From: an uncultured Clostridia bacterium | GTDB taxonomy: Bacteria > Bacillota > Clostridia > Oscillospirales > Acutalibacteraceae | Direction of reading: 5' to 3' | Length of the DNA stretch: 33,325 bases | Assembly: GCA_947623175.1 (NCBI GenBank) | Contig: CANQGK010000025.1 | Location: 1 to 33,325 of the forward strand | Shown: positions 24,772-31,946 of the stretch, one piece after another | How positions within the stretch are numbered: position 1 is the first letter of the stretch | Layout of the letters: each line of letters begins with the position of its first letter | Translations under genes and position numbers: made by a program | Notes under the pieces: generated by a model | Database searches by the model: none | Seen by the model: the letters and a program-made list of their open reading frames with translations, nothing else | What the model was told of the DNA's origin: nothing

Positions 24772-25577
24772 TAAACGGAATTTACACAATTGACGCGCAT
24801 TGCCATATATATCCCGATAAAATAGCTTTGCGCGCGGTCGAGGGAACCAAAAATTTTTATTCGCTTAAAATGGCATATGCCGGCACGGTTTCCGACCTTG
24901 TGTCGCGAGGGGAAAGAGCGGGCATAGATCATTACGTGGTGCAGTCGGTAGCCACTACTCCGAGTCAGGTAAAGAGCATCAACGAATTTATAGCCGAAAG
25001 CGTAAAAAATTCTAACGGCAGATTTACGGGGCTCGGAACCATGCACCCCGACAGCTCCGATATCGAGGGCGACTTCAATCATCTTCTGGAATTGGGGCTT
25101 AAGGGAGTAAAGCTTCACCCCGACATACAGGCGTTTAAAATCGACGATTACCGCTGTTTGAAAATATACGAGCTTTGCGAAAAAAAAGGACTGCCGATAC
25201 TTATGCATACGGGCGATTACCGCTACGATTACTCCAACCCCAACCGTATGCTCCCCGTTCTTGATATTTATACCGATCTTACCGTAGTGGGGGCGCATTT
25301 GGGCGGCTGGTCGGTCTGGGATGAAGCGGCAGAGAAGCTTGCGCATCATGATAATTTTTACGTGGACTGCTCCTCTTCTTTTCAATTTATGGATAAGGAG
25401 CACACCAAAAAAATCATACGCCGCTACGGAGCGGACAGGGTGCTTTTCGGAACCGATTACCCCATGTGGTCGTATGACGATGAAATTGATTATTTTTTGT
25501 CTCTCGGACTTGACGAAAACGAAATTATGAGTATACTAAATATAAATGCAAAAAAAGTATACGGTATAACGGAGTGA
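24768..25577 (+). CDS. Amidohydrolase family protein (amidohydrolase_2)
   Basis: This 269-residue cytosolic metal-dependent hydrolase has the amidohydrolase_2 layout. The HxH on strand 1 is His11 and His13 in TIDAHCHIYP; further on are GVKLHPD, LPILMHTGDYRY, VVGAHLGGWSVWDEA and the strand 8 Asp in VLFGTDYPMWS. The family includes decarboxylases (ACMSD, gamma-resorcylate) and lactone or amide hydrolases, so the reaction cannot be fixed. The ATG overlaps the stop of the acyl-CoA synthetase fusion as ATGA, which indicates coupled translation and suggests that the two act on the same compound. A normal length and intact ligands argue that it is active. Confidence 0.9.
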   Translation: MINGIYTIDAHCHIYPDKIALRAVEGTKNFYSLKMAYAGTVSDLVSRGERAGIDHYVVQSVATTPSQVKSINEFIAESVKNSNGRFTGLGTMHPDSSDIEGDFNHLLELGLKGVKLHPDIQAFKIDDYRCLKIYELCEKKGLPILMHTGDYRYDYSNPNRMLPVLDIYTDLTVVGAHLGGWSVWDEAAEKLAHHDNFYVDCSSSFQFMDKEHTKKIIRRYGADRVLFGTDYPMWSYDDEIDYFLSLGLDENEIMSILNINAKKVYGITE

Positions 25578-25583
25578 GTTTTA

Positions 25584-26867
25584 ATGAGCAGTTACAAAAA
25601 CGGCACGATATGCGTCCAGGGCGGCTACACGCCCGGAAACGGCGAACCGCGGCAAATTCCGATAATCCAGAGCACTACCTTTAAATATGCCACGAGCGAG
25701 GAAATGGGCAAGCTTTTTGATTTGGAGGCGAGCGGATATTTTTATTCCCGCCTTCAAAATCCTACCTGCGATACCGTAGCGGCGAAGATTTGCGAGCTCG
25801 AGGGCGGTACCGCCGCCATGCTTACCTCATCCGGTCAGGCGGCGTCCTTCTTTTCGATATTCAATATCGCTTCCGCCGGAGATCATATCGTATCTTCCTC
25901 TACCATTTACGGCGGCACCTACAACCTTTTCGCCGTCACGATGAAGAAAATGGGCATCGAGTTTACCTTTATAGACCCCGACTGCTCGAAAGAAGAGCTG
26001 GACGCGGCGTTTAAGCCCAATACGAAGGCGGTTTTCGGCGAGACTATCGCAAACCCCGCGCTCACGGTATTGGATATTGAAAAATTCGCAAACGCCGCAC
26101 ATTCGCATGGCGTTCCGCTTATTGTCGACAATACCTTTGCCACACCGGTTAATTGCAGACCGTTTGAATGGGGAGCGGATATCGTAACGCACTCCACCAC
26201 CAAGTATATGGACGGTCACGCTTCGGCTGTGGGCGGCTGTATAGTCGATTCGGGTAATTTCGATTGGACGCGTTATCCCAAGAAATTCCCCGGTCTTTGC
26301 ACGCCGGACGACAGCTATCACGGGGTAACCTATACCGAGCGTTTCGGCATAGCCGGAGCTTATATTACAAAGGCTACCGTTCAGTTAATGCGCGACCTCG
26401 GCTGTGTGCAGAGTCCGCAGAGCGCTTATTTGCTTAATTTGGGGCTCGAAAGTCTGCATGTGAGAATGCAGCGCCATTGCGAAAACGGACTTGCCGTCGC
26501 AAAAGCGCTGGAGGCTGACGACAGAGTGGCTTGGGTAAACTACCCGGGGCTCGAATCGAATAAATATTACGCGCTTGCGAAAAAATATATGCCTTCGGGC
26601 AGCTGCGGCGTGGTAAGCTTCGGCGTAAAGGGCGGCAGAAAAGCGGCGGAAGCCTTTATGAAAGGGCTTAAAATCGCCGCTATCGAAACCCATGTCGCCG
26701 ACGCGCGGACCTGTTGTCTGCATCCGGCAAGCTCGACTCACAGACAGATGAACGACGCCGAGCTTAAGGAAGCAGGCGTGTATCCAGACCTTGTCCGCTT
26801 TTCCTGCGGAATAGAGGACGCCGAGGATCTGATAGCCGACATTAAGCAGGCTTTAGATAATATTTAA
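25584..26867 (+). CDS. metY: O-acetylhomoserine aminocarboxypropyltransferase (sulfhydrylase)
   Basis: This 427-residue PLP enzyme of the Cys/Met metabolism family makes homocysteine from O-acetylhomoserine and sulfide. The PLP Lys207 is in VTHSTTKYMDGH, the PLP-ring Asp182 in LIVDNTFATP, and the N-terminal YSRLQNPT segment supplies the phosphate contact from the neighbouring subunit. Its length, with the inserted FDWTRYPKKFPGLCTPDDSYHG stretch shortened here, is that of MetY and not of the ~390-residue MetB/MetC. It starts 6 bases after the amidohydrolase with GGAGTGAG and is followed after 18 bases by metA, which makes its substrate. No SAM riboswitch is seen before it. Confidence 0.95.
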   Translation: MSSYKNGTICVQGGYTPGNGEPRQIPIIQSTTFKYATSEEMGKLFDLEASGYFYSRLQNPTCDTVAAKICELEGGTAAMLTSSGQAASFFSIFNIASAGDHIVSSSTIYGGTYNLFAVTMKKMGIEFTFIDPDCSKEELDAAFKPNTKAVFGETIANPALTVLDIEKFANAAHSHGVPLIVDNTFATPVNCRPFEWGADIVTHSTTKYMDGHASAVGGCIVDSGNFDWTRYPKKFPGLCTPDDSYHGVTYTERFGIAGAYITKATVQLMRDLGCVQSPQSAYLLNLGLESLHVRMQRHCENGLAVAKALEADDRVAWVNYPGLESNKYYALAKKYMPSGSCGVVSFGVKGGRKAAEAFMKGLKIAAIETHVADARTCCLHPASSTHRQMNDAELKEAGVYPDLVRFSCGIEDAEDLIADIKQALDNI

Positions 26868-26885
26868 AAGGAAAGATATAGACAA

Positions 26886-27803
26886 ATGCCTATTAAAATT
26901 CCAAACGATTTACCTGCCGTAAAGACGCTTAATGACGAAAATATCTTTGTTATGACCGAGCTTCGCGCCATAACGCAGGATATTCGTCCGCTTAAAATAC
27001 TGCTTTTGAATTTAATGCCGAAAAAGATCGAAACCGAAACGCAGTTATCGCGCTTGCTCGGCAACTCGCCTTTGCAGGTGGATCTTGAATTTATACACAC
27101 CAAAAGCCATAAATCCAAAAACACCTCGGCGGAGCATCTTTTTACCTTTTACAAGACCTTTGACGATGTAAAGCAGCGTACCTTTGACGGTATGATAATA
27201 ACCGGCGCGCCGGTGGAACAGCTTGAATTTGAAGAGGTCGGATATTGGGAAGAGCTTTGCGAAATTATGGAATGGACAAAGACCCACGTTCACAGCACCT
27301 TCCACATTTGCTGGGGTGCGCAGGCGGGGCTTTATTACCATTACGGCATAAAAAAGCACCCTCTGCAAAAAAAGCTTTTCGGTGTTTTCGAGCATCGGGT
27401 AGACTATAAAAATTCCATTCTTTTCAGGGGATTTGACGACGTATTTATGGTGCCTCATTCGAGACATACCACCGTATCCCCGGAGGATATCGAAAAGACG
27501 GACGCGCTTAAAATACTCGCATCCTCCGACGAAGCCGGAGTTTACGCCGTTTCCACAAACGGCGGCAGGCAGATTTTTATCACCGGACATTCGGAGTATG
27601 ACCGCGACAGCCTGGCAAACGAGTATTTCAGGGATTTAAAGGAAGGCAAGCCTATAGAAATACCCAAAAACTATTTCCCAGACGACGACCCGAATAAGCT
27701 GCCCGTGGTTACCTGGCGTTCGCACGCCAATCTGCTTTATTCGAATTGGCTTAATTATTTCGTATATCAAACCACCCCTTACGATATAGAACAAATAAAA
27801 TGA
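26886..27803 (+). CDS. metA: Homoserine O-acetyltransferase, MetA family
   Basis: This 305-residue enzyme acylates homoserine in the cytosol, the first committed step to methionine. The nucleophile Cys142 is in [11 protein letters not shown], and the catalytic His235 and Glu237 are in ITGHSEYD. Position 111 is Glu ([10 protein letters not shown]), the residue reported to select acetyl-CoA over succinyl-CoA in MetA proteins, so the product should be O-acetylhomoserine. That matches the adjacent metY. The gene follows metY by 18 bases with AAAGGAAAG upstream and belongs to the T-box operon. The historical family name is homoserine O-succinyltransferase. Confidence 0.95.
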   Translation: MPIKIPNDLPAVKTLNDENIFVMTELRAITQDIRPLKILLLNLMPKKIETETQLSRLLGNSPLQVDLEFIHTKSHKSKNTSAEHLFTFYKTFDDVKQRTFDGMIITGAPVEQLEFEEVGYWEELCEIMEWTKTHVHSTFHICWGAQAGLYYHYGIKKHPLQKKLFGVFEHRVDYKNSILFRGFDDVFMVPHSRHTTVSPEDIEKTDALKILASSDEAGVYAVSTNGGRQIFITGHSEYDRDSLANEYFRDLKEGKPIEIPKNYFPDDDPNKLPVVTWRSHANLLYSNWLNYFVYQTTPYDIEQIK

Positions 27804-27826
27804 TTATATAATATGAGGTGATGCTT

Positions 27827-28543
27827 ATGATCAAGGTTACGATTTTTAACGAATTTGTTCACGAAAAAAAGGAGGAATCCGTGAAAAAGGTTTATCCCGA
27901 GGGGATACATATCGCGCTTAAGAACGCTTTGCAGTCCGACGATATTACCGTCAGAACCGCTACGACGGAAACTATAAAAGAGGATTTAAGCGCAGAAGTG
28001 CTTGCCGATACCGACGTACTTATCTGGTGGGGGCATATGGCGCATGAATCCGTGCCGGACGAGGTGGCGACGGCGGTCATGAGAGAAGTGCAAAAGGGTA
28101 TGGGAGCGATATTCCTGCATTCGGCGCATCATTCAAAGCCCTTTAAGCTGCTTATGGGCACTCCCTGTAATCTCACCTGGCGGGAGGACGGCGACAGCGA
28201 GCTTGTTTGGGTATGCAATCCTTCGCACCCCATAGCCGAGGGTATAGGCCGTTTTATTCATCTTGAGCATGAGGAAACCTACGGTGAACCCTTTTCAATT
28301 CCCGAGCCCGACGAGCTTGTCTTTATAGGTTCTTTTTCGGGCGGCGAGGTTATGAGAGCGGGCTGCTGTTATAAGCGCGGCAACGGTAAAATTTTCTATT
28401 TTCAACCGGGCCACGAAACCTTCCCCACCTTTAAAGACGAGAAAATAATAAAGGTAATAAAAAACGCCGTATATTGGGCAAAGCCGACTTACAGGGCGGA
28501 GCTTATCTGTCCGCAGGTCAAAAAACCGTTAGAAGATCTATAA
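27827..28543 (+). CDS. ThuA domain protein (trehalose-utilisation-like)
   Basis: This protein has 238 residues from the ATG at 27827. An upstream GTG overlaps the GAGGTG ribosome site and is not used. The class-I glutamine-amidotransferase-like ThuA fold is recognised by DVLIWWGHMAHESVPDE, AIFLHSAHHSKPFKLLMG, LTWREDGDSELVWVCNPSHPIAEGI and FYFQPGHETFPTF. The elbow residue typical of true amidotransferases is not evident. ThuA proteins occur with sugar oxidation or isomerisation genes; biochemical data are sparse. It lies 23 bases after metA and before another sugar-isomerase-like gene, a frequent pairing. Confidence 0.9.
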   Translation: MIKVTIFNEFVHEKKEESVKKVYPEGIHIALKNALQSDDITVRTATTETIKEDLSAEVLADTDVLIWWGHMAHESVPDEVATAVMREVQKGMGAIFLHSAHHSKPFKLLMGTPCNLTWREDGDSELVWVCNPSHPIAEGIGRFIHLEHEETYGEPFSIPEPDELVFIGSFSGGEVMRAGCCYKRGNGKIFYFQPGHETFPTFKDEKIIKVIKNAVYWAKPTYRAELICPQVKKPLEDL

Positions 28544-28563
28544 AAACTACAATCATAATTCAT

Positions 28564-28592
28564 ATCGAACGGAGATTTTGCTCCGATCGATT
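28564..28592 (+). terminator. Hairpin between thuA-like gene and the last isomerase gene
   Basis: CGAACGGAG pairs with CTCCGATCG (one mismatch) around ATTTTG, followed by ATTTTAAG. It is a weak terminator and may reduce rather than stop transcription into the last gene. Confidence 0.5.
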
Positions 28593-28611
28593 TTAAGAAA
28601 GGATGTTTACA

Positions 28612-29337
28612 ATGAAAAATTTATCCGCGGGTATTCAGCTTTATTCCGTGCGAGACAGCATGAAAAATGATTTTGAGGGAACTTTGAAAGCTTTAAGCGA
28701 GCTCGGTTACACAAGCGTTGAGTTTGCGGGCTTCTACGGCCGCACGGCGACGCAGATCAACGAGCTTTTGGACAAATATGATTTAAAGCTTTCGGGTACT
28801 CATTCGCCGATAGACGATCTCGTTAACAATTTCGAGGAAACGTTAGCCTTCCATAAGGCGATAGGCAATAAATATTATATTATTCCTCATTACGCATTTT
28901 CTTCGCAAAAGGATATTGACGAGCTTGTAAAAAAGATAAACGCCGTTTCGGGCAAGCTCGAAAAAGAGGGAATAACCCTTGCGTTTCATAATCACTCCGC
29001 CGAGTTTAAGCCTCTGTCCGACGGGGCGGTCGTTTACGAACAGCTGCTTTACAGGACCGATATTAAGCTGGAGCTTGATACCTATTGGGCGTTTATCGGT
29101 ATGAAGGATCCCATAGCCTTGCTCGAAAGACTCGGCGACAGGGTGATTTTCACTCATATCAAGGACGGTACGGCAGAGGGCTTCGGCAAACCGCTCGGAA
29201 TGGGCGAGGCTCCCGTCGCACAGGTCGTCTCAATGGTTAAAAAAGCGGGTATACCGATGGTAGTGGAAAGCGAGACCTGCGACCCCTCCGGACTTAGCGA
29301 AGCAAAAATTTGTATAGATTATCTTAAAAAATTATAA
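28612..29337 (+). CDS. Sugar phosphate isomerase/epimerase (xylose-isomerase-like TIM barrel)
   Basis: This 241-residue TIM barrel starts at the ATG at 28612; AAGAAAGG at 28595-28602 is the ribosome site and an ATG at 28603 lies too close to it. Metal-ligand segments are present: TLAFHNHSAEF, IKLELDTYW, VIFTHIKDG and PMVVESET. Family members isomerise or epimerise keto-sugars or inositol derivatives; the substrate is unknown. It is a separate stand-alone relative of the N-terminal half of the fusion at 22264-24771. It ends the operon, with a terminator 20 bases downstream. Confidence 0.9.
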   Translation: MKNLSAGIQLYSVRDSMKNDFEGTLKALSELGYTSVEFAGFYGRTATQINELLDKYDLKLSGTHSPIDDLVNNFEETLAFHKAIGNKYYIIPHYAFSSQKDIDELVKKINAVSGKLEKEGITLAFHNHSAEFKPLSDGAVVYEQLLYRTDIKLELDTYWAFIGMKDPIALLERLGDRVIFTHIKDGTAEGFGKPLGMGEAPVAQVVSMVKKAGIPMVVESETCDPSGLSEAKICIDYLKKL

Positions 29338-29356
29338 CGGTAAAAATATTTGTTTT

Positions 29357-29393
29357 ATCCGCCGGATTTTCACAATTCGGCGGATTTTCGCAT
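29357..29393 (+). terminator. Terminator of the T-box operon
   Basis: ATCCGCCG at 29357-29364 pairs perfectly with CGGCGGAT at 29378-29385, followed by TTTCGCATATTT. The stem is GC-rich and the T run is short. Confidence 0.72.
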
Positions 29394-29538
29394 ATTTGCG
29401 CCTTTTCGCGCGCCGCCCTTTTTCACACCCCGTATTTTACTTTCATAATATATTGTAAAAGAAGTATCAAAGCTGATTATTTTTTAAAAAAGCAGGCAAA
29501 AATATAATTACAATATAATTTGAGAGCGTGAAATAATA

Positions 29539-29883
29539 ATGAATATAAAACGGGGAGAAATTTATTATGCCGATTTAAGTCCGGTGGTGGGCTCCGAGCA
29601 GGGCGGAATACGTCCCGTACTTATAATCCAAAACGACGTCGGGAACCGCTACAGCCCCACCGTGATCGCGGCGGCTATTACGAGCCAGCGTGAAAAAAAC
29701 AAGCTGCCCACCCATATTTCGGTCGAAGCGAGCGACTGCGGACTTGCAAAGGATTCGATAGTATTGCTCGAACAGGTGAGAACCATAGACAAAAAACGGC
29801 TCAAAGAAAAGATGGGTATGCTCGACGGCGCTTCCATGGGTATGGTCGATAAGGCGCTCAGCGTAAGCTTCGGACTCGGATAA
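29539..29883 (+). CDS. mazF: MazF/PemK-family endoribonuclease toxin without visible antitoxin
   Basis: This 114-residue protein has the classic MazF/EndoA sequence: [19 protein letters not shown] at the N-terminus, [31 protein letters not shown] and [16 protein letters not shown]. It cleaves single-stranded mRNA at short sequences in the cytosol. The Arg in IRPVLII and the Thr/Ser in AAITSQ are the usual catalytic residues. In Bacillus an antitoxin gene lies directly upstream; here the preceding 200 bases hold only the operon terminator and AT-rich DNA with two TATAAT-like boxes (29503, 29514). The antitoxin may be elsewhere, or the gene may have been captured alone. Confidence 0.94.
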   Translation: MNIKRGEIYYADLSPVVGSEQGGIRPVLIIQNDVGNRYSPTVIAAAITSQREKNKLPTHISVEASDCGLAKDSIVLLEQVRTIDKKRLKEKMGMLDGASMGMVDKALSVSFGLG

Positions 29884-29904
29884 TAAAACCTGATAAAAAC
29901 AAAA

Positions 29905-29940
29905 AGGGCAGAGCAAAGCTTTTTTCGCTTTCTCTGCCTT
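29905..29940. terminator. Bidirectional terminator between mazF and the SOS-box gene
   Basis: AGGGCAGAG and the inner AAAGC pair with GCTTT and CTCTGCCT. The T run is strong leftward (CCCTTTTTGTTTTT) and weak rightward (TTAAATT). It lies between two convergent genes. Confidence 0.85.
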
Positions 29941-29979
29941 AAATTCAACCTATTTTACTATTTTAATTAAACGGTTTTT

Positions 29980-30168
29980 TTAACGGGTATAAATCCTGTC
30001 GGTGTGTAAAGCGGGCGATGACTTTACAACCCTTAAGCGGCGGCGCCGTACGCTTGCGGCAATCCGTCTCTCAAAGGCAATAAGCTTGTTTTCGTTAAAA
30101 ACAGCCCAAATCACCAAAGCCACCAATAAAAATTCGAAAACCGTTCTGAATCCTAAAGCCGATAACAT
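29980..30168 (-). CDS. Small single-pass membrane protein under LexA operator (putative SOS-induced)
   Basis: This protein of 62 residues has one hydrophobic helix at residues about 10-25 (TVFEFLLVALVIWAVF) and a strongly basic tail (RRIAASVRRRRLRVVK). Positive-inside rules place the tail in the cytoplasm. The ATG at 30168 has a strong GGGAGGT at 30176-30182, and a consensus promoter plus a perfect LexA box lie just upstream, so this short frame is well supported as a gene. I do not recognise a named family. Small SOS-induced membrane proteins in other bacteria (SidA, YneA) stop cell division; by analogy only, this could be such a checkpoint protein. No lexA gene is next to it. Confidence 0.82.
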   Translation of the reverse strand: MLSALGFRTVFEFLLVALVIWAVFNENKLIAFERRIAASVRRRRLRVVKSSPALHTDRIYTR

Positions 30169-30181
30169 AATTTTTACCTCC

Positions 30182-30195
30182 CGAACATTTGTTCG
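30182..30195. promoter_or_regulatory. LexA operator (SOS box)
   Basis: CGAACATTTGTTCG (minus strand CGAACAAATGTTCG) fits the Gram-positive consensus CGAACRNRYGTTYG with a perfect 5-base inverted repeat. It covers about +2 to +15 of the predicted transcript of the small membrane protein gene, so bound LexA would block initiation or clearance. Confidence 0.9.
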
Positions 30196-30203
30196 TTATC
30201 TGT

Positions 30204-30232
30204 ATTATAAAGCAAAAGTATACCTTTGTCAA
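30204..30232 (-). promoter_or_regulatory. Sigma-A promoter of the LexA-controlled gene
   Basis: On the minus strand perfect TTGACA (complement of 30227-30232) and TATAAT (complement of 30204-30209) with a 17-base spacer. Such a strong promoter next to an operator indicates tight repression with high induced output. Confidence 0.92.
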
Positions 30233-30252
30233 GCATTTTTTTGAATTTTTTA

Positions 30253-30275
30253 ATTAAATTTGATTAAATTTGATT
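30253..30275. repeat. Short AT-rich tandem repeat
   Basis: ATTAAATTTG is repeated twice in tandem with a third partial copy. It sits between the SOS gene promoter and the IS30 transposase. No function is evident. Confidence 0.6.
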
Positions 30276-30369
30276 TTAAACCGCGATTATCCCGCCAAAA
30301 AACGGAAAAAATTTGAAAAGTCAAGAGGTAAATGCGAAAAAGTGCGAAAGTTTACAAACTGTTCATAAA

Positions 30370-31413
30370 TTACGCGACAAAGAGGCTATTTAAGCAAGCC
30401 TCGTAGAGCTCGGAGGAGCTATAATAGTTAAAAATTCCCCTCGGATAATCGTTAATCCATTTTTCGAGCTTTCGTATGTCGGCGGGCGTTACGGCTGTAA
30501 AGTCGTAGCCTTTCGGGTAGTGGCGGCGTATCATTTTGTTTTGGTTTTCGTTTGAGCCGCGCTCGTAAGAACTGTACGGGTGGCAAAAATAGAGCGTTGT
30601 TCGCTTTCCCTCTCCCGTAGAGCTGCGCTCTATGCCCTCATAGTCGGAAAACTCGGAGCCGTTGTCTACTGTGATTGATTGAAAAATCAAGGCGAACCGT
30701 TCCGCTCCCATTTCCGCCTCGATAGCGTCGAGCTCTTTTAATACGCTTGCCGCTGTTTTGTCTTTCATAAGCCGTATTATCTCGTTGCGGGTTTTTCGCT
30801 CCGTGAGCACAAGCAAGGTTTTCTTTGTTCCTTTTTTGCCCTCTACCGAGTCCATTTCCCAATTACCGAAAGTTTCGCGTGCTTCGATTTCCTCGGGGCG
30901 TTTTTCTATGCTCGTTCCTTTTGGAGCTCTTGCCGGTTTTACGCGGTCGTACTTTTGTTTATCCTTATTACGCTTTACGGGCAAGTCCTTATTTGTAATC
31001 GTAAGGAATACTCCATCGTCAATATATCGGTAAAAGGTCGTTTTTGATATAGAAGTGTGAAAAATTATGCCTTTTTTCTTTATTTCTCCAAGAATAGCTC
31101 CGGGTGCATATTTTTCAACCGATACTTTGTATTCAAGATATGCTGCGTATTCGCTATCGTTCCCTATTTTCAGACCCGGCCCCTTTGCACGTAGATTATC
31201 TTGGTATTTTTTCTCCGCAATATCCGGGCTGTATCTGTTTATCGTGATAAGTTCTGAATTGAGCCGCTCGTACCTCCCGCGCTTTAGCTCTCGGTAGATC
31301 GTGCTAATGTGTACGCCGAGCTCATCCGCCATAATGCGCGGCGAGGTTCCTACTCGCTCCCACGCTTCTATTTTTAATCTGTCTGTAAATGTTAGGTGCT
31401 TATAATTTCTCAT
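30370..31413 (-). CDS. IS30-family transposase
   Basis: This protein has 347 residues from the ATG at 31413, which follows GGAGTG; an ATG 27 bases upstream has no ribosome site. The N-terminus is an IS30 HTH (HLTFTDRLKIEAWERVG, ADELGVHISTIYRELKRG). The DDE catalytic core shows the first Asp in GNWEMDSVEG, the second in ITVDNGSEFSD and the Glu in ERGSNENQNKMIRR, so all three are present. Convincing terminal inverted repeats were not found on either side, so the limits of the element are not drawn. It lies between the SOS-box gene and the HicAB pair at the left end of the phage-like region. Confidence 0.93.
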   Translation of the reverse strand: MRNYKHLTFTDRLKIEAWERVGTSPRIMADELGVHISTIYRELKRGRYERLNSELITINRYSPDIAEKKYQDNLRAKGPGLKIGNDSEYAAYLEYKVSVEKYAPGAILGEIKKKGIIFHTSISKTTFYRYIDDGVFLTITNKDLPVKRNKDKQKYDRVKPARAPKGTSIEKRPEEIEARETFGNWEMDSVEGKKGTKKTLLVLTERKTRNEIIRLMKDKTAASVLKELDAIEAEMGAERFALIFQSITVDNGSEFSDYEGIERSSTGEGKRTTLYFCHPYSSYERGSNENQNKMIRRHYPKGYDFTAVTPADIRKLEKWINDYPRGIFNYYSSSELYEACLNSLFVA

Positions 31414-31440
31414 AAAATCACTCCGTTTTATAGAAAGCAA

Positions 31441-31466
31441 GCCCGCTCCGTTTCGGTGGAGCGGGC
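31441..31466. terminator. Strong GC hairpin between hicB and the IS30 transposase
   Basis: GCCCGCTCC at 31441-31449 pairs with GGAGCGGGC at 31458-31466. The following T runs are poor on both strands (TTGCTTTC leftward). It probably ends the hicAB transcript and insulates the transposase. Confidence 0.6.
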
Positions 31467-31479
31467 AAGGGTTGGTTTT

Positions 31480-31875
31480 TTATCGGTCTGTAATATGGAG
31501 CTCGCGTTTTAGTGCAGCTTGCAACGCCTGGGAAAAGTTAATATTTGCTTTTTCCGCCTCGTAGCAAAGCCAACTCGGGAGAGTACAATTTTTCTTAACT
31601 GCTCTCATTTCGTTTTTGCGGCGGTATTCCGCAAAGTCAACATCTACGAGAGAAATAATAGCGCCCTCTGCTGCCGATACGTTTTTAAGCGTTCGCGGAT
31701 TAGGCAATGCTTTTCCGTCGTCCTCCATATCAATACCCATTAAGCCGATTGCGTCCCGCGCCATTTCAATAGCCTCCGTCATATCGTCGCCCTCTGTGTT
31801 AATATCAAAATCGGGTATATAAACGGTAAAGCCTTTTTCCTCGGGTGTTAAAACAATAGGATATGAATTTTTCAT
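31480..31875 (-). CDS. hicB: HicB-family antitoxin
   Basis: This 131-residue protein has an N-terminal HicB partial RNase-H-like fold (YPIVLTPEEKGFTVYIPDFDINTEGDD, then EAIEMARDAIGL). A C-terminal DNA-binding part has a ribbon-helix-helix or helix-turn-helix-like look (CTLPSWLCYEAEKANINFSQALQAAL). HicB binds and neutralises HicA and represses its own operon. The ATG at 31875 has GGAGGTAACTG upstream. It lies about 48 bases downstream of the putative HicA gene on the same strand, the normal toxin-first order. A hairpin at the junction (31914-31940) may affect the ratio of the two proteins. Confidence 0.9.
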   Translation of the reverse strand: MKNSYPIVLTPEEKGFTVYIPDFDINTEGDDMTEAIEMARDAIGLMGIDMEDDGKALPNPRTLKNVSAAEGAIISLVDVDFAEYRRKNEMRAVKKNCTLPSWLCYEAEKANINFSQALQAALKRELHITDR

Positions 31876-31913
31876 ACAGTTACCTCCATAAAATTATATG
31901 TTAATGCGAGGGA

Positions 31914-31946
31914 GGAGCGGGGCTTATTTCAGCCCCCTCCTTTTTA
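31914..31946. terminator. Hairpin at the hicA-hicB junction
   Basis: GGAG and GGGGCT (31914-31924, one bulged C) pair with AGCCCCCTCC (31931-31940), followed rightward by TTTTTATTATT. It is a good plus-strand terminator although no plus-strand gene ends here. On the minus strand it overlaps the hicA stop codon. Confidence 0.6.

Noticed and set aside
23923-25403. Two long minus-strand frames across the fusion/amidohydrolase junction
   Set aside because: They are antisense to coupled genes with clear motifs and are not plausible as proteins.
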